64,000 nt of DNA from Xanthomonas sp. Leaf131 (GTDB lineage Bacteria; Pseudomonadota; Gammaproteobacteria; Xanthomonadales; Xanthomonadaceae), in the NCBI RefSeq assembly GCF_001423495.1, contig NZ_LMOG01000001.1, positions 186,001 through 250,000 of the forward strand, read 5' to 3'. Positions 16,509 through 23,530 of this stretch are shown one piece after another. Within the stretch, counting starts at the first letter, position 1. Every line of letters begins with the position of its first letter. Below the pieces are notes generated by a model that was not told the DNA's origin, ran no database searches, and saw nothing but the letters and a program-made list of their open reading frames with translations. The position numbers and the translations under genes were made by a program.

Positions 16509-19500
16509 TCATGCAGCCATTTGGTATGCTCGCTGCTCGCTGCTCGCTGCTCGCTGCTCGCTGCTCGCTGCTATTGCTGCAGTTCCGTCCTCATAAAGGT
16601 ACTGAGGGAAACATTGTGCGCCTGCTTCCATCGAGTTGAGATCGGGTACCGCATTTCCCACAATGGCGCAAAAGCTTTTCGCACCTTTTGCAGTTACTGC
16701 GATGACTAAATTTTCTGAACGTGAATTAGGGAAAATACGAGGCATCAAGAAAACATACTCATTGAATCGCCTATCAAAGTAAAGCCACTGCTTCGCATAA
16801 GGACGATAAAGACTCTTAATCAAGCTGGCTTCATTATATGAAAATGATCGCCCCTTACCTAACTCCTGCTTAAGTGACCGCGTCCAACTTATTCTTTTGG
16901 GGTCAGCATTGACAAATGAATCCACTGCAGCAGCCCGTTCAGCCCTTGAAAATTCGAAACTATTCATATCAAAACGAGAAACCTCTCCGTTATAGAAATT
17001 AATCGTTTCTTGCATATTACGCATCAACTTTACCGCACTAGAATTATATGCCCAAGCATCACGATTTGTACCCACACCCAAAGAGAAATTTTCAAATAAT
17101 TTAACAGAACCCCCTTTCTTATCTCCCATAGAAATAAATTTCTCAAAGCTATCGTCACGCTGCTTTAGCCAGTCACCATGTTCATCGGGCAAGATCTTTT
17201 CCCATCCTTTGATATTAGCAACACTACCGTAGCTAGCGATCTTTTTGAGCTTATCGTCGCGACTAAGATATTCACCTATGTCGTGAAAATGAATTCCCCC
17301 ATTTATTTTAGCCTGTGGATTTTTAATCAGCAGGGATATAGCAATGGGGGCACGGCTGCCACTACCAAAGATTTTACCGCCCTCCTTACGTGAGGCATCA
17401 CCACTAGTTCGCTGATTTCCACGTAGGTGAAAAACATATAGAGAAGAAAAATCTTCAGCTAAACACTTACGTAACCCGTCAGCAGTGCTAGCATCTAGGA
17501 AGCCAGCATTAGTGACGAAGCCAACGATACCAGCTTGACCGATGCGGTCACTGGCCCAGCGAATAGCACGCACATAGCTGTCATATAACCCTCTAAAGTT
17601 TGCACCTTGAGAACGCGCCACATAAGTCTGTTCGATGCGCGCATCTAAAGTGGGATAATTTATATTTTGATTATTATCATTAGCACTAGCCTGACCAATA
17701 GAATACGGCGGATTACCAACGATCACTGTTATTTCCAATTCCTTTTGTCGCTTACGGCGCTGACTATTATCATCCAACAGTGCACTCACCAAATCCTCTC
17801 TCTCATACATCTGGAAAGTGTCGGTCAGAAGAATACCTTCAAACGGAACATAACTATCTCTTGTAAGACTGTGATAAGTAGCCTCAATATTTATCGCCGC
17901 TATGTAATATGCCAGCAGAACCAGCTCGTTAGCGTGAATTTCATTAAGATACTTGTGCGCCAGTTCCTCGGGCTTAATTATTCCCAATTGGAGCAATCGG
18001 GTTATAAATGTCCCAGTTCCAGTGAAGGGGTCTAATATGTGCACACCCCTACTACCTAGTGTCTGACCGAACTCCTGCTGAAGAAGATGGTTGACGCTAT
18101 GCAATATAAAATCCACAACCTCCACCGGGGTGTAGACGATACCTAGGCGCTCGGTCATCTTAGGAAAGGCATTACGAAAGAATTTTTCGTACAATTCCAC
18201 TACTATCTTCTGCTTTCCTGTTGCGCTTTCGATCCCTTCAGCCCTCATTTTTACGCTGTTGTAGAATTCATTTAACGTACTGGCTTCCTTACCAAAATTT
18301 TGAGCATCCAGAACTAATAAAACTTTCTGCATCGCGCGTGAAATAGGATTTTGACTCGCAAAGCTGTAATCGGAGAACAACGCCTCGAACACAGGCTTAG
18401 TGATTAGGTGCTGAGCCAACATTTCAACAATCTCGCCGTCGCTAACCTTATCATTCAGGTCGTCTCGCAACTCTGTCGCAAAAGCCCTAAAGGCTGTACG
18501 AGCTTCTTCTTGGCTTTCGTCTTCCAACAGGACTTTAATACGATCAATATGAGTCTGCGCGATCCTTGCGATATCGTTAGCCCAGTCTTCCCAATGATGT
18601 CGGTTACCGCATTTTTCCACCACCTTGGCATATAGCGCACGCTCAATCTCACCGACCTCAAACTCGAACTCGCCCTGTAATTCTGCTGGATATGTGGCGC
18701 GCGACTCGCCTATCCCAAATCTACCTTTAGCTTTGTCCGTCTTGCTCGCAGTCAGCCGAGCAGACCTCTTCTGCACAGTGTCAGCAATAGCGATGACTTC
18801 CATCTTGTTACGGTCAGGTCCGACTAGATCAAGCTTATTGACCATTGCGTCGAAACGGTCATCGTGCGAGCGCAATGCTTGTAACACCTGCCAGACGACG
18901 GCATAGGTCTTGTTGTCGTTCAGCGCTTCGTGCGGTTCAACGCCGGCCGGTATCACTACCGGTAGCACGACATATCCACGCTTCTTGCCAGGCGCATTGC
19001 GCATCACTCGGCCTACCGACTGCACTACATCTACCTGAGAATTGCGCGGTGTGAGGAACAGCACTGCGTCCAACGCAGGCACGTCCACTCCTTCGGAAAG
19101 GCAGCGCACGTTGGACAAAACCCGGCAGGTATTGACGGGAGCTTCGGCCTTCAACCAATCCAGCTTCGCCTCCTTCTCGCTAGCGTTCATTCCCCCATCT
19201 ACATGGGCGGCCTCGCAGGTTAAGCGTGCACCTTCCTCGATATCTTCAGCCTCCTGATATGCCTCTACTACAGCCTGAAACATGCCGGAAATTTCCTTTG
19301 AGCTGACCTTGTGAGTCTTGCCCCCTTTCCCCGGCTCGATCACTTGGCAAAAGGCCACGGCACGTTTCATAGGGTCCGGCTTATCGCTGCCGTCCTCCGT
19401 GATATCCAACTTCGCCAAAGCCTTCCAGCAACCGACAATCTTTGCGGCATCGTCCACACGCAGACTATTATTTTCGTCTCTTAGCAAGGCTTGCAACTTG

Positions 19501-20780
19501 CGATTGATATGACTCTCCTCCACCGCAAGCACAATTACTTTGTAATCGACCAACAAACCACGCTTGACCGCTTCAGAGAAATTGATGGTAAAAAGTGATT
19601 TGCCGTACCAGTCGTCGTTGTCCATCGAGTAGAGAGCAACGTTGTCCCGCTCAGCCACCGCCTTTGCCTCGTTGCCATAGATGCGCGGCGTGGCAGTCAT
19701 ATACAACCGTTTGGAAGCGCGCAGGTAATCGGCATCGTGGACACGAACAAAAGCGCTTTCATCATCCCCTTCGAAGGTTGCACCAGTTGTGCGGTGAGCC
19801 TCGTCGCAGATGATTAGATCAAAGTCCGCCAGACCGTAATCGTGCTGGGACCGGTGAACAACGTCGATGGAGTGGTACGTGCTGAAGACCACGGTCATGT
19901 GCTCTTCGTCTTCACGCATCGACATGCTTTGGGCTAGGCGCTTGGCATCGGTGGTCGCCGGATACCGTAGCTCGTGTGCAAAGGTCTGGATTGCGTCATC
20001 CTCTTTTCGCTTACGCTTTTTCCCAACTTCGCTATCGGAACACACGGCAAAGCTGTGTAGCGGAATAGCACTCTCTTGCGTCCACTCAGTCAGGCTTTGC
20101 GACAGAAGTGAAAGACTGGGCACAAGGAACAGAACGCGCCTGCCTTTCCCAGCGATAGCTTCGGCAATCTTCAGACTAGTGAATGTCTTGCCGGTGCCGC
20201 AGGCCATAATGAGCTTGCCGCGATCCGCACTTTCAAGACCCACCATCACCGCTCTCAGGGCAGTTTGTTGGTGCGGGCGCAGCGTTTTTTTGTCCTTGAG
20301 CACCGGCACTACTTTGGACTGGTATCGAGACCAATCAATCTGGCTCCCTTCCAGGTCGTGTAGGTCGATCTTGCTAACAGGCGGCTGTTGATCCACCAGT
20401 GCATTTTCTGCATGCTCGGACCAGTGATTGGTTGTACTGACTATCACCCTATGCGCGAAAGGTTTGCGGCCGGAAGCAGTAAAGAAACTATCGATGTCTT
20501 CTTTACGCAATTTGTAATCAGGTGAGTAGAACTTGCATTGGATAGCATGTATTTCGCCGGTGCCAGCTGCCTGAGCGACCAGATCTATTCCATCGTCCTT
20601 TGCACTGAAACCGTTGGCCGGTGCCCAGTCGGCCCAGGTCCAGACTTGGCTGTAGAGATCGCGGTAGGTGGCTTCAGTGCGGAGATACGCAAGAATAAGC
20701 TCCTCAAAGTAGGTGCCCTTCTCGCGTTCACTCAAAGCTGCAGTTCGAAACCGGCCTAGCAATTCATTCAACGGACTCAT
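16509..20780 (-). CDS. type ISP-like restriction-modification enzyme, main part (nuclease, helicase, methyltransferase)
   Basis: A 1423-residue polypeptide. Residues 1-150: Mrr-like PD-(D/E)xK nuclease, with DGIDLVA (Asp66) and QCK (81-83). About 160-640: superfamily 2 helicase, ACGTGKT (193-199), DEAH (326-329), TATPRIYG and QSVGRVMRNAPG. About 900-1150: N6-adenine methyltransferase, motif I LDPFTGTGTF near 917 and motif IV NPPY near 1023. A target-recognition-like region follows. All activities sit in one chain, as in LlaGI/LlaBIII type ISP enzymes, which translocate and cut between head-to-head sites. In this sequence the frame ends after two ASSEQRA units with YQMAA because of the heptanucleotide repeat; the conserved C-terminal segment lies in another frame (15632-16393). 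The 3' two thirds is visibly AT-richer than the flanks, a sign of transfer. ATG at 20780. Confidence 0.9.
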   Translation of the reverse strand: MSPLNELLGRFRTAALSEREKGTYFEELILAYLRTEATYRDLYSQVWTWADWAPANGFSAKDDGIDLVAQAAGTGEIHAIQCKFYSPDYKLRKEDIDSFFTASGRKPFAHRVIVSTTNHWSEHAENALVDQQPPVSKIDLHDLEGSQIDWSRYQSKVVPVLKDKKTLRPHQQTALRAVMVGLESADRGKLIMACGTGKTFTSLKIAEAIAGKGRRVLFLVPSLSLLSQSLTEWTQESAIPLHSFAVCSDSEVGKKRKRKEDDAIQTFAHELRYPATTDAKRLAQSMSMREDEEHMTVVFSTYHSIDVVHRSQHDYGLADFDLIICDEAHRTTGATFEGDDESAFVRVHDADYLRASKRLYMTATPRIYGNEAKAVAERDNVALYSMDNDDWYGKSLFTINFSEAVKRGLLVDYKVIVLAVEESHINRKLQALLRDENNSLRVDDAAKIVGCWKALAKLDITEDGSDKPDPMKRAVAFCQVIEPGKGGKTHKVSSKEISGMFQAVVEAYQEAEDIEEGARLTCEAAHVDGGMNASEKEAKLDWLKAEAPVNTCRVLSNVRCLSEGVDVPALDAVLFLTPRNSQVDVVQSVGRVMRNAPGKKRGYVVLPVVIPAGVEPHEALNDNKTYAVVWQVLQALRSHDDRFDAMVNKLDLVGPDRNKMEVIAIADTVQKRSARLTASKTDKAKGRFGIGESRATYPAELQGEFEFEVGEIERALYAKVVEKCGNRHHWEDWANDIARIAQTHIDRIKVLLEDESQEEARTAFRAFATELRDDLNDKVSDGEIVEMLAQHLITKPVFEALFSDYSFASQNPISRAMQKVLLVLDAQNFGKEASTLNEFYNSVKMRAEGIESATGKQKIVVELYEKFFRNAFPKMTERLGIVYTPVEVVDFILHSVNHLLQQEFGQTLGSRGVHILDPFTGTGTFITRLLQLGIIKPEELAHKYLNEIHANELVLLAYYIAAINIEATYHSLTRDSYVPFEGILLTDTFQMYEREDLVSALLDDNSQRRKRQKELEITVIVGNPPYSIGQASANDNNQNINYPTLDARIEQTYVARSQGANFRGLYDSYVRAIRWASDRIGQAGIVGFVTNAGFLDASTADGLRKCLAEDFSSLYVFHLRGNQRTSGDASRKEGGKIFGSGSRAPIAISLLIKNPQAKINGGIHFHDIGEYLSRDDKLKKIASYGSVANIKGWEKILPDEHGDWLKQRDDSFEKFISMGDKKGGSVKLFENFSLGVGTNRDAWAYNSSAVKLMRNMQETINFYNGEVSRFDMNSFEFSRAERAAAVDSFVNADPKRISWTRSLKQELGKGRSFSYNEASLIKSLYRPYAKQWLYFDRRFNEYVFLMPRIFPNSRSENLVIAVTAKGAKSFCAIVGNAVPDLNSMEAGAQCFPQYLYEDGTAAIAASSEQRAASSEQRAYQMAA
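16528..16572. repeat. heptanucleotide tandem repeat (GCTCGCT x 6.4) inside the restriction gene
   Basis: Six complete GCTCGCT units from 16528 to 16569 plus GCT. On the coding strand the unit is AGCGAGC; 21 bases encode ASSEQRA. The unit length is not a multiple of three, so each slip changes the frame. One unit fewer brings the frame at 15632-16393 into register, and the total open length then is 5142 bases, exactly 1714 codons including the stop. Confidence 0.95.
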
Positions 20781-20843
20781 GTTTTCAATCCTTTATTATT
20801 TAATAAGCAGAGGGCTATCACGTAGCGCGCCCGCTGCTGTAAT

Positions 20844-21152
20844 TCAGTAATAGTCATCTTCGCGCTGATGTCGTGCGGCCACTACCGTCACTGTGTATTT
20901 ATTTTCAACCTCGAACAACAGCAAATATCCACTATTTTCGAAGCCGATCGCTAATTCACGCGTAAAGGGATCAGACGAGCCCGCTTTACGGAAGCTCAAC
21001 GGCGCTACTTCAAGCACGACGATGCCATCGTGAATAGTCTGTAATGCGCGCTCTGCGACGGCGAAATCTCCATCGGCCCGTTGCAATAGCCAGTCGTAAA
21101 GGCGCAAAAGATCGTCGCGCGCTTCCTCGGTGAAGCGGATAGTGAATCGCAC
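20844..21152 (-). CDS. ParE/RelE-family toxin
   Basis: A 102-residue type II toxin of the ParE/RelE fold: FTIRFTEEARDDLLRLYDWL at the start, RALQTIHDGIVVLE in the middle, and the C-terminal strand motif YTVTVVAARHQREDDYY. ParE members poison gyrase and RelE members cleave mRNA on the ribosome; the arginine-histidine ending (ARHQRED) is closer to ParE-type proteins. It lies 6 bases behind the ribbon-helix-helix antitoxin gene. It reads in the same direction as the restriction gene and lies about 60 bases upstream of it. Confidence 0.85.
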   Translation of the reverse strand: MRFTIRFTEEARDDLLRLYDWLLQRADGDFAVAERALQTIHDGIVVLEVAPLSFRKAGSSDPFTRELAIGFENSGYLLLFEVENKYTVTVVAARHQREDDYY

Positions 21153-21158
21153 TCTGGC

Positions 21159-21422
21159 CTAGCCCTTGCGCGCCTTGTCCAGTTGGGACTGCAGCCCGGC
21201 CAGCACATCCTTCGCGTCGATGTACCGGTTTGATGTCTTGGCGCTATCACGCGAGGCCAGCCCACGGGCAATGAAGGCCTCCTGCTGCTGGCGCTGCTGC
21301 ACCTGGGCGCGCACGGAATGCTCGACGAAGCTGGAAAGCGTCTCACCCTCCTGCAACACGGCTTCGGCTGCTTCGCGCAGCGCCGGGTCTACCCGGAGCG
21401 ATGGAAGAGATGCGGATTTCAT
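21159..21422 (-). CDS. antitoxin of the ParE-like pair (ribbon-helix-helix type)
   Basis: An 87-residue protein with a short N-terminal beta strand and helix (SLPSLRVDPALREAAEAVL) of the ribbon-helix-helix kind, then EGETLSSFVEHSVRAQV and a Gln-rich helix, and a C-terminal tail probably wrapping the toxin. ATG at 21422 gives the usual size; the frame extends to 21533 with no recognisable content. Antitoxin first, toxin second, 6 bases apart, is the standard autoregulated order. Confidence 0.8.
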   Translation of the reverse strand: MKSASLPSLRVDPALREAAEAVLQEGETLSSFVEHSVRAQVQQRQQQEAFIARGLASRDSAKTSNRYIDAKDVLAGLQSQLDKARKG

Positions 21423-21519
21423 GGCAGGCCCCAGTGCGTTGCAATTGCGATGCATCATCGCAAGCGATCGGCGGTGCTTCAAGGTTTTCTTTGCAGACTT
21501 AAAGCCGACAATGTCGCAG

Positions 21520-22170
21520 CTACGCTGATGCAATGGTACGTAGGCGCTGAAGCACGACGCTTGCGCGCTCCGGTTCGGCGACCAATCCCGGCAACGCGTT
21601 CACAAACGTCGGGTTATCGACTAGCCCCAAAAACACGTCGGCAACCCAATGCCGAAGGTCTGCATGCTCCACGGCAAACTCTTCCACCAGCTCGGCCCGG
21701 CCATCGACGACATTGAGGACGTCCTCCAGGTCGTGGCTGGAAAGGAAGTCACTGTTCCCTCGGGTAGCGAAGGCTTCGAGCTTGGTCGCAACGAATGCTG
21801 TCGCTGTCACCAAGCGGATGGACAGGCGATCGCTCAAGGCCACCACTTGGGCCGTCTCTACAGCATGGGCATACCAGCGATTGGAGAAGCCAAGCACGCC
21901 TTCATCCACCGGCATCAGGTCGAAGAGGACGCCCGACGCTTCGTGTACCCAGCGGCAGACGACACCGCTCTGCATCTCGCGCGCAAAGCCCTGCGACTCC
22001 ACACGCGCCTCGATACCGCGGAACCGGGACCAATCAAGATTGACCACCGCATCGACGTCATATGTGGCGCGGACGCTTTCCGCCAATGGATCCGACACCA
22101 GCAGGCCAACGACTGCGCCGCCAAGGAAGACTATGTGTTCGCAAAGCTCGCCTAGTGCATCCGCAATCAC
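21520..22170 (-). CDS. nucleotidyltransferase, AbiEii-like candidate toxin
   Basis: A 216-residue minimal nucleotidyltransferase. FLGGAVVGLLVSDPL near the N-terminus and YDVDAVVNLD (DxD metal pair) are the catalytic core. LFDLMPVDEGVLGFSNRWY and a Lys in FVATKLEAFATRG follow, with DFLSSHDLEDVLNVVDGR near residue 140-160. This layout is shared by AbiEii/MenT-type toxins and by many uncharacterised proteins. The start is GTG at 22170, with an in-frame stop shortly upstream. It is preceded after 24 bases by a winged-helix DNA-binding protein, the arrangement of AbiEi-AbiEii. Function as toxin is inferred from context, not shown. Confidence 0.75.
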   Translation of the reverse strand: MIADALGELCEHIVFLGGAVVGLLVSDPLAESVRATYDVDAVVNLDWSRFRGIEARVESQGFAREMQSGVVCRWVHEASGVLFDLMPVDEGVLGFSNRWYAHAVETAQVVALSDRLSIRLVTATAFVATKLEAFATRGNSDFLSSHDLEDVLNVVDGRAELVEEFAVEHADLRHWVADVFLGLVDNPTFVNALPGLVAEPERASVVLQRLRTIASA

Positions 22171-22194
22171 AAGCAGATGCGGTAGTTAGGATCA

Positions 22195-22725
22195 TCAGAC
22201 CGCATCGCCAAGCCCCAGCAACTGCTTGAGATAGCGCGCCGCCAGCGCGCGCTCGCGGGCACGCCCGCTGCGCAGGGCGTCCTGCAGCGCCAGCAGTTGG
22301 TGCAAGGCAGGGTCGGCCAGCACAGCGTTGGGCACACCGGCCGACAACGGCGACAAGCTGGGGCCTTTGGCCGTGCCCTGCGCGCTTGGCCACACCGGTG
22401 CATCCCCTGGGGAGCTGGCAATCGCAATGGACAGTGGGGGCACGCCGAAGGCCGTAGGAATGCCACGCCTTAGCGGCCCGATGACGGCAGGAAAGGCGTA
22501 ACGCACGCCGTGGACCGCAAACTCGTGCAACGCCGTGCGCACCGTCTCCCACTCGCCGCGGCTTTTTTCCAACGCCAAACCGGACGCCACCGCGCGCTTG
22601 ACGCTGCGATGCACCTGAGAGGCGCTCATGCCCAGCGCTTCTCCAAGGGAGGCATAGGTCCAGGCCTGGCCCGGTTGGGCGACCTGCTTGTACAGCACGA
22701 CTAGATCCTGCGGTTTGAGTTCCAC
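22195..22725 (-). CDS. HTH protein, candidate antitoxin partner of the nucleotidyltransferase
   Basis: A 176-residue protein with a MarR/winged-helix-like N-terminus: PQDLVVLYKQVAQ, then WTYASLGEALGMSASQVHRS and VKRAVASGLALE as recognition helix and wing. A middle segment RYAFPAVIGPLRRGIPTAFG recurs in this family, and the C-terminus is helical (LLALQDALRSGRARERALA). GTG at 22725 gives the start. Three GGAATAT repeats lie just upstream, a likely autoregulatory operator. Paired with the nucleotidyltransferase gene 24 bases downstream. I would call it a putative antitoxin/repressor. Confidence 0.72.
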   Translation of the reverse strand: MELKPQDLVVLYKQVAQPGQAWTYASLGEALGMSASQVHRSVKRAVASGLALEKSRGEWETVRTALHEFAVHGVRYAFPAVIGPLRRGIPTAFGVPPLSIAIASSPGDAPVWPSAQGTAKGPSLSPLSAGVPNAVLADPALHQLLALQDALRSGRARERALAARYLKQLLGLGDAV

Positions 22726-22739
22726 GTTAGATCAGCTTT

Positions 22740-22774
22740 ATTCCACATTCCGGAATATGGAATATGGAATATCC
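22740..22774. promoter_or_regulatory. probable operator of the HTH-nucleotidyltransferase pair
   Basis: Three direct GGAATAT units (22752-22772) overlap the palindrome ATTCCGGAAT (22747-22756), with another ATTCC at 22740-22744. Placed 15-50 bases before the GTG start of the HTH gene, so binding here would cover the promoter. Confidence 0.6.
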
Positions 22775-22867
22775 ATCTAAAGATCTGCCTTTGCAAGCAG
22801 GCTTGGCTACGCGCTCACCTCAGAGGGATTGTCCATGGTCTACTGCGCGTTGGCGCATCCGTCTTCG

Positions 22868-23494
22868 TCAGATGCTTCGCGGCTTGACAGCCTCTTCTTG
22901 CGCTATCGATCTCTCCTGCGCCTGGCTCTGCGTCTGCGCCAACGTGCGCGCGTCAAGCTCTTGCAGCTTCGCCAGCGATTGCTCCACCGGCGTAGTGACC
23001 GCCACATCAGTCGGCATGCTGGCTCGCAGATGGGCCGGGTTGCTGGGCTCACCCTGTACGACAAATACGGTGGCACCTGCCGCTGCACCCGGTATCTGGT
23101 TGCTTAGCGATACACGATCGATCCGCTCGAGCCCATGCTCTTTTGCCAGATGCGCCAGGCTCGCGCTCATCCGCTCGCTATGCGCATCGCTGCTTCTTCC
23201 CATGCTGGTGTCCAACTGACCAACCAAGGCCGTCGCCTGTACGTGCAAGGGATGAGGTGCCAGCTGCGTGGGTTCCAGGTCTGCCTGCCGCTGCCTGCCA
23301 TGCACCGGTTCTGCCGGTTCACCTTCCTGCCGCTGAGGGTGAGCCGGCTGATTGCCACGTTGCTGCTGGCCCGGCCGCGCACGCTCTTGTTGATGTTCCT
23401 GGTCTAGCTGCTGCTCTAGCACTGGTCCAGCGCCCTCTCGTCCACTAACCACCCTTAGACGGCGTGGACGCCTAACTGACGGAAGGCAGGACAA
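22868..23494 (-). CDS. orphan XVIPCD domain (C-terminal part of an X-Tfe-type T4SS effector)
   Basis: Up to 208 residues, recognisable from about residue 80 as the Xanthomonas VirD4-interacting protein conserved domain: LDTSMGRSSDAHSERMSASL, GLERIDRVSLSNQ, VFVVQGEPSNPAHLRASM and TPVEQSLAKLQEL, followed by a Gln-rich tail. This domain is the secretion signal recognised by the VirD4 coupling protein of the Xanthomonas antibacterial type IV system. Complete effectors carry an enzymatic toxin domain before it; here only a Gln/Arg-rich linker precedes, and the aminopeptidase stop lies 37 bases upstream of the TTG at 23494. It is therefore probably a decayed effector that lost its toxin domain. No immunity lipoprotein gene is adjacent. 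Confidence 0.75.
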   Translation of the reverse strand: MSCLPSVRRPRRLRVVSGREGAGPVLEQQLDQEHQQERARPGQQQRGNQPAHPQRQEGEPAEPVHGRQRQADLEPTQLAPHPLHVQATALVGQLDTSMGRSSDAHSERMSASLAHLAKEHGLERIDRVSLSNQIPGAAAGATVFVVQGEPSNPAHLRASMPTDVAVTTPVEQSLAKLQELDARTLAQTQSQAQERSIAQEEAVKPRSI

Positions 23495-23530
23495 GCAGCA
23501 ACCGCACCAAGCGTGCGTGTAAACCTGCCC

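Noticed and set aside
16528..16572. Short regular repeats considered as a CRISPR array
   Set aside because: Units are 7 bases with no spacers and lie inside a coding frame; same reasoning for 57369-57445.
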